A stretch of DNA of 11,675 nt, from assembly GCA_963743595.1 (NCBI GenBank), contig CAVURW010000058.1, positions 1 through 11,675 on the forward strand, given 5' to 3'. This document shows positions 1-7,034 of the stretch, piece after piece. Within the stretch, counting starts at the first letter, position 1; each line of letters begins with the position of its first letter. The DNA comes from CAVURW01 sp963743595. Lineage in GTDB: Bacteria; Verrucomicrobiota; Verrucomicrobiia; Methylacidiphilales; UBA1321. The notes below the pieces were generated by a model that was given only the letters and a program-made list of their open reading frames with translations, was not told where the DNA came from and searched no databases. Both the position numbers and the translations under genes were made by a program.

Positions 1-151
1 GAAAGCAATCCCTCCGATTTTTGATTTTCGTTCTATTTTCAGTCAGGATCAAATTCATCATTCCACTCATGATCGACGGATGACAAACGGCGATCTCGGG
101 TGAGACCGACAAACCGCGCGACCCGGCGACCACCGGGAGCCGAGCACACCC

Positions 152-203
152 CCGCTTTTTGTTTCCCGAGCCCCGCCTCCTTCTGGCTCGGGATAAAAAG
201 CGG
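152..203. repeat. Strong 18-bp-stem imperfect hairpin
   Basis: The outer arms CCGCTTTTT (152-160) and AAAAAGCGG (195-203) pair perfectly. The inner arms TCCCGAGCC (164-172) and GGCTCGGGA (185-193) also pair perfectly, with a 3/1-base internal loop between the two stems and a 12-base loop at the tip. It lies in a GC-rich block just upstream of a small mobilisation-like gene. It could be an oriT-type inverted repeat, a bidirectional terminator or the end of a mobile element. The sequence shows the structure clearly but does not decide its role. Confidence 0.7.
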
Positions 204-239
204 CTGACTAAATCGGCGCAGTTTGCGCAGGGGGCGTGA

Positions 240-392
240 CAGGGGGCCTTCCGCCGCGTAAGCGGCCCTGGCGCGACCCTTGCCTACGAGCGCGTAGAGC
301 CGACCGAGCTGCCGAGGTTTGGGGAGGCAGATCGGTGGGCGGCGCTCGTAAGCTACCACCACGAGATTCGCGAAGCGTATCGAGCTGACTAA
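240..392 (+). pseudogene. Possible decayed gene end (50 open codons ending in TAA)
   Basis: This frame is open from just after a TGA (237-239) to a TAA (390-392). Its last part reads like real protein: an acidic/aromatic helix-like stretch PRFGEADRWAALVSYHHEI followed by REAYRAD and stop. The same frame is also open upstream of the TGA back to at least 162, so the TGA may be an in-frame nonsense mutation in the tail of a longer gene that starts outside the window. No start codon or recognised domain is visible. Its position directly before a small basic protein suggests a relaxase or mobilisation gene end, but that rests on context only. It may also be non-coding GC-rich DNA. Confidence 0.25.
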
Positions 393-432
393 ATCAGGGT
401 TCGAACTGCAAATATTCAGACAGCAGCGGCAG

Positions 433-882
433 GTGGTCCATGAGATTTCAGAGATGTGTGATTCGCTTGGACTTATGAATTCAGAACCACCTATTGATCC
501 GAAAGTTTGTATTAACCCTGCCTCCGCTGTCGTCGCAGATTCCACCGAAGGAACACCTCGTCCGAAATATCGCCCAACTAAAACTGGCAAACGGAATGAA
601 AGTTCGCTGATCGCCTTTGACAAAGTTATCCGGGACGCCCGCAACCAAAACCCTCCGATAAGTTATACCAAGATTTGCAAGCTTCTGTTGGAAAAACACA
701 ATGTGAAAGTCGCCCGAAACACCGTCTTTAACTATGTCAAGGTCCGATCCAAGGAACTCGTCAGTGCCTTATACAGAACTCTCTCGAAATTCTTCTTCAA
801 AAGAGCCATCGCGGATCGCTGCTGGGACCGACATGGAAGCCATTCGTCGGGCTCAATGGGAAGAGAAGAAACGGGTGGATGA
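433..882 (+). CDS. Small DNA-binding-like accessory protein, N-terminal part (frame break near its end)
   Basis: This is a 149-residue reading frame starting at GTG 433; ATG 454 and ATG 475 are alternative starts, and none has a clear ribosome binding site. The frame is open upstream to 352. Residues about 55-103 carry a basic stretch (RPTKTGKR) followed by a helix-turn-helix-like segment (FDKVIRDARNQNPPISYTKI, then LLEKHNVKVARNTVFNYV). This pattern is seen in small accessory proteins of mobilisable plasmids and integrative elements, where a compact HTH precedes a charged tail. After about residue 104 the sequence stops looking like protein (rich in F, C, S and G). The continuation lies in the next frame (734-1006), so the gene is probably broken by a +1 shift between about 742 and 800, or by a sequencing error. 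The family assignment is tentative. Confidence 0.5.
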   Translation: MVHEISEMCDSLGLMNSEPPIDPKVCINPASAVVADSTEGTPRPKYRPTKTGKRNESSLIAFDKVIRDARNQNPPISYTKICKLLLEKHNVKVARNTVFNYVKVRSKELVSALYRTLSKFFFKRAIADRCWDRHGSHSSGSMGREETGG

Positions 883-1006
883 ATCTCGTGCCGCAAATGA
901 AGCGTGGTTGAAAGCCGAGGCAATAGCAGCTAGCGAAAAGGAAAAGAAGAGAACGTTCACTTTCGACGCCTCAAAACCCATTGAAATCAGACGTCCTCAA
1001 CCTTAA
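734..1006 (+). pseudogene. C-terminal part of the frameshifted accessory protein
   Basis: This frame overlaps the preceding one by 149 bases. It supplies a convincing C-terminus: a charged, alanine/glutamate/lysine-rich helix (AIRRAQWEEKKRVDESRAAN, continuing to AIAASEKEKKR) and then the closing motif FTFDASKPIEIRRPQP before TAA (1004-1006). Endings of the type FTFDxSKPI occur in small hypothetical proteins near mobilisation genes, as far as I recall. The first ~30 residues of this frame are serine-rich and may partly be true linker. Joined to the frame starting at 433 or 475, it would make one protein of about 175-190 residues. A separate gene starting at ATG 734 is possible but less likely, since ATG 734 lies inside the HTH region of the other frame. 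Confidence 0.45.
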
Positions 1007-1099
1007 ACATCCGATTCAATACAGACCGAAACGACGACGGATAGCCGATAGCATCTTATCCGAACGTGACGGAAGAAATTTGATGGAGCGGCTATTTCG

Positions 1100-1131
1100 G
1101 GGCTGTTTGGCCCAGGATTGGTGTTTTTTTT
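1100..1131 (+). terminator. Weak candidate terminator after the accessory gene
   Basis: GGGC (1100-1103) pairs with GCCC (1110-1113) around a 6-base loop, and a run of eight T (1124-1131) follows ten bases later. It sits about 95 bases past the TAA of the plus-strand gene. The short stem and the gap before the T run make this weak. Confidence 0.25.
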
Positions 1132-1175
1132 AAAAAAGTGGTCTTGATCAGGAGTCCAAGAATAATCCCTGTGTC

Positions 1176-1340
1176 GTCCCGCAATATCTAAGTAGGGTCT
1201 CAGTGGAGTCCCACGGTTGTCCCAAATAACGCGATTTTTTGGCGGTCATTGGAACTACGCTGGGACATTCTTTGTATATTCTCAAATGTACCGCCTCTTG
1301 TATCCGCGTACTGTCCCCAATATTGTCCCAGCATTATCCC
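1176..1340. repeat. Cluster of GTCCC motifs
   Basis: GTCCC occurs on the plus strand at 1176, 1208, 1219, 1313 and 1325, and once inverted as GGGAC at 1262. A variant ATCCC lies at 1336. The best pair is GCTGGGACA (1259-1267) and TGTCCCAGC (1324-1332), a 9-bp perfect inverted repeat. The common core is roughly TGTCCCA. Six copies in about 150 bases is far above the roughly 0.3 expected by chance. This may be an array of binding sites for a recombinase, replication protein or regulator; the identity is unknown. Confidence 0.5.
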
Positions 1341-1376
1341 AGACAAAGCTTAAGCCGAAGGCTTAAGCAAGTGTCT
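1341..1376. repeat. Hairpin with perfect 9-bp stem and outer 5-bp stem
   Basis: GCTTAAGCC (1348-1356) and GGCTTAAGC (1360-1368) form a perfect stem with a GAA loop. AGACA (1341-1345) and TGTCT (1372-1376) extend it after a small internal loop. It directly follows the GTCCC cluster. No T run follows on either strand, so a simple intrinsic terminator is unlikely. Confidence 0.65.
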
Positions 1377-1399
1377 GATTGTCGGCAGGGTCGAGACCG

Positions 1400-1487
1400 A
1401 AAACCAAACCACAGTTTGGTTTTGAGGGCTTCCCGAGCAGGTCGACAATTCGTGCTGATCCCGGGAAGCTCAAACCAAAAACCAAAC
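1400..1487. repeat. Nested inverted repeats built on AAACCAAAC
   Basis: AAAACCAAAC (1400-1409) and GTTTGGTTTT (1414-1423) form a perfect 10-bp stem with the loop CACA. The right arm can instead pair further downstream: GCTTCCCG (1428-1435) matches CGGGAAGC (1462-1469), and the flanking TTTGGTTTTGAG is mirrored by CTCAAACCAAA from about 1470. A further AAACCAAAC copy ends near 1487. The segment can thus adopt two mutually exclusive hairpins. No function is known. Confidence 0.55.
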
Positions 1488-1854
1488 AGAAAAGGCCGAC
1501 TTCAGAACAGGTGCGGGTCAACGGGGCGCCAAACAAAAAGATGACGGGCTCCAACTTTGAAGATTTCTCCTCGCAGCATTGCCATGGGAAAGTATTGCGT
1601 CTTCCAAATTTTATTCCCCTTGGCAACAAAAAGGGTTCGTCCGAGGTTCTGCTACGGTTTGCGATGGGTTTTTAGCCAAGTCCGGTTAAGCGGTCCGAGG
1701 TGGGCATGCCGTTTGACTGTTCAGTGTGATGTAGCCGAGCTTTTTAATCGTTCGTAGATGAGAAGCTATTATTTGCGTTTATTTTGAGCTAAGCTGGCAC
1801 GGCTGTAGCTATGGTTGGCTCGTGTAGTTCACTTCTCTTTGTATCCCTCAGGTA

Positions 1855-2184
1855 TTAGTGTGACCGTACGAGCCGAAAATTCGGTTTTTGTAGGTAAGCG
1901 TAGCAGGTGTTCGCCAACACAACACTAAAATGTCCTGCGAAGGCTGGGATTAAAGAATATATCGGATACGTAAGCATATTCTCAAGAGCCACATCAAATG
2001 TTATTTCCACAAAACTCCACGGGTAATTATAATAACTTTCTATTATATTTGGACTTAATCCGATAAAAAAAACAGCAGTCCAAATAACAGTAATAATTAT
2101 ACAATAATATCCGGACGATGTGCTTCGAACGTAAGCTCCAATTAAAAATGAGGCGATAATCAGATAGTACATTGAAGGCGTCAT
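1855..2184 (-). CDS. Small multi-pass membrane protein, candidate partner/immunity protein of the RHS tip
   Basis: This 109-residue protein has hydrophobic segments at about residues 5-19, 26-43 and 72-96, so it is probably an inner-membrane protein with three or four passes and a short basic tail. I do not recognise the family. The gene follows the RHS gene on the same strand after a 69-base gap, which is the usual place of an immunity gene for an RHS-delivered effector. The region is AT-rich: 14 of 60 bases are G/C at 2041-2100, against 34 of 60 at 5161-5220 inside the RHS core. This fits acquisition together with the RHS tip. ATG 2184 is the first in-frame start; no clear ribosome binding site is seen. 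The immunity role is inferred from position only. It could equally be an unrelated orphan membrane protein. Confidence 0.6.
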   Translation of the reverse strand: MTPSMYYLIIASFLIGAYVRSTSSGYYCIIITVIWTAVFFIGLSPNIIESYYNYPWSFVEITFDVALENMLTYPIYSLIPAFAGHFSVVLANTCYAYLQKPNFRLVRSH

Positions 2185-2217
2185 ATAATCGAATGAACTG
2201 AATAGCGTTTAATTCTA

Positions 2218-2227
2218 CTAGTACTAG
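2218..2227. repeat. 10-bp palindrome between RHS and membrane-protein genes
   Basis: CTAGTACTAG is a perfect palindrome in the 69-base gap between the RHS stop and the next start. It could be an operator or a short recombination site, or could be chance in AT-rich DNA. Confidence 0.3.
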
Positions 2228-2253
2228 GGTTATTATTCATGCTTAATTAAAAG

Positions 2254-5200
2254 TTATCCCCCTGGCTGAAGATCATATAGTGCTACATGCTCCTGGGGTG
2301 AGTCGTAAATCTTTGATCCATTAACGTATACCTCATATGAAGGATAGCCCCTATTATAGCTAACACCAGTAGACGAGCCTTTTTTACAATTGATGTTAAT
2401 ACTATAAAAGTAGGAAATATGGAGTAGGGGTAGGAAGTAGCTATTTGCTCTGCCGCTCATCAGGACGGTTACGCACCCGCCGCCCCCGAATGCAGAGGCG
2501 TGTAAAGAAGCTGTACCTGGGTAACTACTGCCCAAAAACATGGTGGTGCCTATAAATTTTGACTCGCTCGTGATTTTGCCGGATTCGCAATCAACGGTTA
2601 CAGAATGCTTGGTCTTGATGCCGGCTTCTGGATCGGGGCCTCGAATAACTGTTATTACAGTAACAGTCACACTACTCAGACCATCGGGATCTAGCATTTG
2701 AGTAGGTATATCCATTACATATTCATAAATATTAGTCCCTGAGTTTTCACCTGCAGGATCTCTGGAGAGCCATCGACCAGTACTCGTATCGTAAGCTCTG
2801 TACTGTGTTAGATAAAGGCCACTAGTCGCATGGCTATAATAGTGAGCATACTGGAACGTTGGCAGAGTGGTTCCTGATACCACGGTAGTTCTTCCATATA
2901 CATCATAGGATAGTCTGGATGTAATCGCTCCCGTACTACTGATTAGCTCCCTGATACTGCCCAAGTGATCATTAGTGTAGAAATACGCGGTTCCGGACTG
3001 TTGTTCGCCTTGACCGTAGAATCGCTTTTGAACGACGTTGGTGGCGTTGCGTTCTTCGGCCATGGAATTGCCCACCCAGACGTAGAGCTTGGTGCTGGTG
3101 ACGGTACCGGAACTGTTCTTTTCGATGATGGAAATGCGCCGAGAACTGCCGTCGTAGGCAAAGTTACTGGTGGCACCACTGGAATACTTGATCGTGATCA
3201 ACCGGTTTAAGGCGTCCCAGGTGTAGGTGTTGCCTGCTTCATCTGTGGTTGTGTTGCCGTTTTTGTCATAAACGAGAGCTTTAGGAGTTGTCCCACCGCT
3301 TGTCACAATTTGGACCTTCTGATTATTGACAGTTCCTGCGCTGTTCTGGGCTTGGATGGTCACGACATTTGTGCCTTGAGGCACGGGCACACTGGTGGTG
3401 AAATTGGTCTGGCTGGTAATCGTTGCCGGAATCGTATCAATCGTCGTTGAGGTCACCGGGATGTTCGTGTGGCCGCTAACCGTTTGGGAAACCGCTGACG
3501 TGTTGTATTTGGTCAACTGATTGAGCGTGTTGAACTGGCCGACATTGGTAGCTGAGGTGGTGGTTTCAGCGAGGCGATTGCCCATTAAATCGTAGGCAAA
3601 CAGGTTGCTATTCACGACGGCATGGGTGCTGGTGTTCGTGTTCACCGCGTTCGTCAGTTGATCGACTTTATCGTAGGTCAGCGCATATTGAGTGGCCACA
3701 TTCGCATCGGTCTGTTGCTGCCACGTCGCAATTGTACCCACGGGATTGTAGGTGTACTCGAAGTTGGAAATGTTCGTGGCTCCCTTGGCATTACTAATCT
3801 CTTGAAGACGTTGATCTCCATTGCCCGTCCCTGATGGACATTGATTCGGGAAATAGCTCATGGTACTGACCAACCCGGTGGAAGTGGGATAGGTCAACGT
3901 GTGGAGTCGACTCGTCGTATCGACGTACGCGTAGACAAAGGCACCCAAGGGATTGGTAACGTTTGTTACTCTTCCTAGAGAATCGTATACCACAGCAATG
4001 CTATTATTGGAAGATCCATCGATGGTTTGGTTTGTGACCCGGCCCAGTTGATCGTAGGTGTACGCCACGGCAGCAGTTCCAGCGATTGTCGCCCCATTCC
4101 CCGCACCCACAGGAACACTGATCGAACCGAGCATATTGGCTCCTGTTACAGGTAAACCGGTCGTCGGAACGGTGTTATAGGTATAAGTCGTAGTTCCCAC
4201 GCCATCAACCATCGTTTTGACCCGGTTATAGGCAGGGTCATACGTGAAACTCGCGTTCGGTGTGGCGGCAATTCCGGTGCCTGGCGTGTAGGTTGTGCCA
4301 GAAAGCGTGTTATCTTTGTTGTAGGCGTAAACGGCTTTGTTCCCGTTGGCATCCTGCATTTGATGCAAGCGACTGGTGGTGTTTTCGTAGGTGTACGTGA
4401 TTTGGGTGCTATCGGCGTACGTCTTTGCGGTGGCGCGCCCCTGCAAATCGAGTGTCCAGGTGGTCACGTTATTATTGGCGTCGGTCAACTGCGCCAAGCC
4501 ACCGCATAAACACCACGCATACTTGGTGGTTCGATTATCAGCATCTGTTGTTTGAAGCACCTCACGAATCGCGTCGTATTGATTTGAGGTCGTGCGACTT
4601 TGGCGATCAATCGTCTTGATTACATCCAAATATTGGTAGATGGTTTGATCGGTCGTTGAATCGGGATACGTAACAAGCGTGCGTCTATCTAGGTTATCGT
4701 AACTGTAAGTCAATTTGTAACCTTCGCTATCGGTGACCGTGGCCACACGCCCCACTGAATCGTACGTGTAGCTGGTTGTCGCTCCGGTCATGGGTGCCGT
4801 GACGGTGGTCATGTAGTTGCCCACGCCAGTTCCGCTCGGGCCCGTGTAGGTGTACGTGGTCGTTTCACTCTTCGGATCGACTGACGTCAAGATTTGGCCT
4901 TGCGCATTGTAACTCATCGTGCTGGTTTGACCTGAAGCATCGATAGAAGAAACCGGCAAATGAATGTCGGTTGTTTGAGTACCATTCGTGTAGGCCAAAG
5001 TGCTCAAAAGATCGGTGCCCGAACCGTTCTTTTGCGTGACAGTGAGCAGATCGATTCCCGTGGCTGTGTCGTATGTGTAATTGGTTGTGCGGCCGATGGG
5101 GTCCATCGATTGCGTGATGTGGCCTTGCGTGTTGTAACTCGAATACATCGCTTGGGTCGTGCTGTCGTCAAGAACGCGACCCACAGCGCATGGGTTGGTT

Positions 5201-6981
5201 TGATCGTTCACGGCATCAAGGAAATTGGGAGTGGTTTGACCCGCATAAACGTACCAGACCCGGTTTTCGAGCGGTTGCTTGGTGCTGGCAGGGGCCGGGC
5301 TCAGGCCGTACGTGCCCATTTGCCAGTGAGTGATTTGAGCGTCCGTGTACTGGATTGGGTTATGCGCAGCGTACTGTTTGCGATCCCAGTAAAAGGTATT
5401 GTTGGAGCTTAAACCGGAGTTGGTCAAACTAAAGCCTGTCGGGAGGTTGGCCGAATTGAACGTCGGAACGATGGCGGTGGCATCCGAATCCGGGATGGCA
5501 CTGACGCTGTTGTAGCGCAGTTCCACGCGTTCGGTTTGGCTCAGCGGGTTCGTGACGTTGACGGCGTTGTGATAGACATCGCTTTCCAGAGCGAACGTCG
5601 TCGTTCCATACGGTGTGGTCATGGAATTGATGTTGTTGTTGGAATCGTACGTAAACGACGAAATCATGCCGATGGAATCGGTACTAGAAATGAGGCGGCC
5701 TTGCTTGTCGTACTGGAACATCGCCGTGCGACTGAACGGATCGGTGACCTTGGTGATTAAAAGCGGGTTACCCGTTAATCCATAGGAGAGGGTCGTGACC
5801 TGGCCGATGGCATCCGTGATCGTGGTTAAGCGTCCTTTCGAATCATACGCCAGCTTGACAATGTTGCCTTGAGCGTCGGTCGTTTGCGTGAGCAGGTAGT
5901 AGTTGGTCCCGCCACTGGCGACGAGCTTGCCGTAAATTTCGGAGGAGCCGTCGGGCAGGTTCCGGGTGTATTGGACTTTGGTCGGGTCCCAGTTGAGCGT
6001 GGCGCGTGAGGAGCGTTCCGGAGCTGAATTTTGGTAGAAGCTGTAGAGGCCGGTGGCCGGGTTATAGACGCCACCTACTCCGGTGGGCGTGAACCCGAAA
6101 TAATATTCGGTGCCGCCACCAGGAGCAAACCGTGTGACGTTGCCAGTGTTGTCATCAGGGCCATTGGTGATGTAACTGAGCCAATTATAGGTCCAGTTCG
6201 GGCTGACATTAGCGAAGGGTTGAACCGGAAGTTGACCCAGATTGGCTTGGTTGTAGTTGAGCGTAAATCCAATGGAAGGGCCTACGGGTACACTGTACGC
6301 AGCTGGTGTATCAGTGATCCGAAATGAGCCCCGCAATTTATCGAGCGAATAAGTCGCCATGGCCCGTGATGCGCATGTGGGACAACTCCCGCCATTTCCG
6401 GCAGAGCAGGTCGGGCACGGTTCCGGGTTGCCGCCCAAATAGAGGTAATACCAAAATTGGTTCCCGCTGGGTTTACGTGCGTTAACTGTGAAGGTGTTGC
6501 CATAAGGGTTGCCGCCTAGAGTGTTGACCAGTTCCCAAAAATATTGACCGGCATACGATTCGGTGTGACTCCAAAACACGGAGTTGTTGGGGGCGGTAAC
6601 CGAGTAAGTTATAGTAAAAGGTTGTCCTTGTGCCGTGGGAAGTGTGTGGCCTTGGTTATATGTATAGGCGTTGGCTTCTAATGATGTGTTTTCGGTTTGG
6701 ACGTCAATGTAGACCTCTGAGCTTTGACCCGTCACGAAATGGACGGCTCCCGTGACCTGGCTGATGGTTCCCCCAGAAGCCACTACAAAAGAGCCGTTGA
6801 TTCCTCCCACGTTGACGGTGTACGTGCCCGTTGCCGCGTTGGCATTCGAAAAGATTGTCAAATGCGCGTCGATGACGTCGTTGATGTAGCCCGGCCCAAC
6901 AGTAAAGGAAACCGTGTCCAGCCCAAACGCAGCGGGGCAAATACAACTCAACAGAGCAAGAATAAGGAGGCGACTTTTCAT
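2254..6981 (-). CDS. Secreted RHS/YD-repeat protein with variable C-terminal tip
   Basis: 1575 residues. Residues 1-20 are a Sec signal peptide (basic start, leucine-rich core, cleavage after AFG), so it is exported without a visible PAAR or VgrG part, more like WapA-type proteins. Residues 21-180 form a beta-rich module shared with the next upstream gene. C189-PT-C192 and C200-PT-C203 form a possible metal- or disulfide-binding knot. From about 205 the sequence enters the RHS N-cap (ITDTPAAYSVPVGPSIGFTL) and then many YD repeats (xxYDxxGRL type), which fold into a hollow beta-cocoon. Residues 1167-1234 are a non-YD insert that looks like an Ig/cadherin-type domain. The RHS-associated core spans about 1320-1435 (DHLGSIRE at 1338, YDVYGR, STGRWLSRDP, ending LDPDGL), the usual autocleavage zone. 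The last 140 residues are the variable tip. It contains GYPSYEVYVNG and is beta-rich, and it recalls DUF3238-like sequences, but no catalytic motif is recognised. ATG 6981 lies 11 bases after the upstream stop, with no clear ribosome binding site. Confidence 0.93.
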   Translation of the reverse strand: MKSRLLILALLSCICPAAFGLDTVSFTVGPGYINDVIDAHLTIFSNANAATGTYTVNVGGINGSFVVASGGTISQVTGAVHFVTGQSSEVYIDVQTENTSLEANAYTYNQGHTLPTAQGQPFTITYSVTAPNNSVFWSHTESYAGQYFWELVNTLGGNPYGNTFTVNARKPSGNQFWYYLYLGGNPEPCPTCSAGNGGSCPTCASRAMATYSLDKLRGSFRITDTPAAYSVPVGPSIGFTLNYNQANLGQLPVQPFANVSPNWTYNWLSYITNGPDDNTGNVTRFAPGGGTEYYFGFTPTGVGGVYNPATGLYSFYQNSAPERSSRATLNWDPTKVQYTRNLPDGSSEIYGKLVASGGTNYYLLTQTTDAQGNIVKLAYDSKGRLTTITDAIGQVTTLSYGLTGNPLLITKVTDPFSRTAMFQYDKQGRLISSTDSIGMISSFTYDSNNNINSMTTPYGTTTFALESDVYHNAVNVTNPLSQTERVELRYNSVSAIPDSDATAIVPTFNSANLPTGFSLTNSGLSSNNTFYWDRKQYAAHNPIQYTDAQITHWQMGTYGLSPAPASTKQPLENRVWYVYAGQTTPNFLDAVNDQTNPCAVGRVLDDSTTQAMYSSYNTQGHITQSMDPIGRTTNYTYDTATGIDLLTVTQKNGSGTDLLSTLAYTNGTQTTDIHLPVSSIDASGQTSTMSYNAQGQILTSVDPKSETTTYTYTGPSGTGVGNYMTTVTAPMTGATTSYTYDSVGRVATVTDSEGYKLTYSYDNLDRRTLVTYPDSTTDQTIYQYLDVIKTIDRQSRTTSNQYDAIREVLQTTDADNRTTKYAWCLCGGLAQLTDANNNVTTWTLDLQGRATAKTYADSTQITYTYENTTSRLHQMQDANGNKAVYAYNKDNTLSGTTYTPGTGIAATPNASFTYDPAYNRVKTMVDGVGTTTYTYNTVPTTGLPVTGANMLGSISVPVGAGNGATIAGTAAVAYTYDQLGRVTNQTIDGSSNNSIAVVYDSLGRVTNVTNPLGAFVYAYVDTTSRLHTLTYPTSTGLVSTMSYFPNQCPSGTGNGDQRLQEISNAKGATNISNFEYTYNPVGTIATWQQQTDANVATQYALTYDKVDQLTNAVNTNTSTHAVVNSNLFAYDLMGNRLAETTTSATNVGQFNTLNQLTKYNTSAVSQTVSGHTNIPVTSTTIDTIPATITSQTNFTTSVPVPQGTNVVTIQAQNSAGTVNNQKVQIVTSGGTTPKALVYDKNGNTTTDEAGNTYTWDALNRLITIKYSSGATSNFAYDGSSRRISIIEKNSSGTVTSTKLYVWVGNSMAEERNATNVVQKRFYGQGEQQSGTAYFYTNDHLGSIRELISSTGAITSRLSYDVYGRTTVVSGTTLPTFQYAHYYSHATSGLYLTQYRAYDTSTGRWLSRDPAGENSGTNIYEYVMDIPTQMLDPDGLSSVTVTVITVIRGPDPEAGIKTKHSVTVDCESGKITSESKFIGTTMFLGSSYPGTASLHASAFGGGGCVTVLMSGRANSYFLPLLHISYFYSININCKKGSSTGVSYNRGYPSYEVYVNGSKIYDSPQEHVALYDLQPGG
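2257..2676 (-). other. Variable C-terminal tip of the RHS protein
   Basis: These codons follow LDPDGL and encode residues 1436-1575. The tip is beta-strand-rich, with a TVDCESGK segment, a glycine-rich AFGGGGC, a second cysteine pair region (ININC) and the closing GYPSYEVYVNGSKIYDSP block. The pattern NPL-like loop, ININC, then GYPSYEVYVNG resembles what I remember of DUF3238-type domains; this is from memory. The surrounding DNA is clearly AT-richer than the core, from about 2985 downward. This agrees with horizontal exchange of RHS tips by recombination in the conserved core. Confidence 0.55.
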
Positions 6982-6992
6982 AAATGTGGTGG

Positions 6993-7034
6993 TTACGGCA
7001 GGTTAATGGCTCCAGAAGGCGTGGTAACGGTGAT
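6993..7034 (-). repeat. Direct repeat copy 2, encoding C-terminal ITVTTPSGAINLP and stop
   Basis: This 42-base block matches 7561-7602 at all but three positions, one of which changes the stop codon (TAA here, TGA there). It ends 11 bases before the RHS start codon. The two copies are 568 bases apart. Confidence 0.85.

Larger units (their letters stand above)
1007..1854. other. Intergenic region without a convincing gene
   Basis: About 850 bases lie between the plus-strand accessory gene and the convergent minus-strand cluster. Open frames are present (1239-1544, 1379-1675), but their translations are low-complexity and basic, have no domain or start signal, and overlap the hairpins. The stretch holds a GTCCC-motif cluster, three inverted repeats and a T8A6 tract. 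It may be the junction of a mobile element, but no transposase, integrase or tRNA-derived att site is visible. Confidence 0.6.

Noticed and set aside
39..644. 201-codon minus-strand open frame
   Set aside because: Composition is unlike a protein, no domain or signal is seen, and it overlaps the better-supported plus-strand frames and the hairpin.
1176..1340. CRISPR array
   Set aside because: The repeated unit is only 5-9 bases, the spacing is irregular and one copy is inverted.
1239..1675. Two overlapping plus-strand frames of 101 and 98 codons
   Set aside because: Low-complexity basic translations made largely from inverted-repeat DNA; no start signal, domain or conserved-looking segment.
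1341..1700. Integron attC-like site (palindrome plus GTTAAGC at about 1683)
   Set aside because: The paired RYYYAAC and GTTRRRY boxes with correct spacing and the extrahelical-base layout are not found, and there is no integrase or cassette array.
1787..1810. Terminator for the minus-strand cluster
   Set aside because: AGCTAAGC and GCTGTAGCT form a bulged stem, but no T run follows on the minus strand.
4960..5412. 150-codon plus-strand open frame, and similar ones within 2965-6327
   Set aside because: Antisense shadows of the RHS gene, whose translation shows continuous YD repeats.
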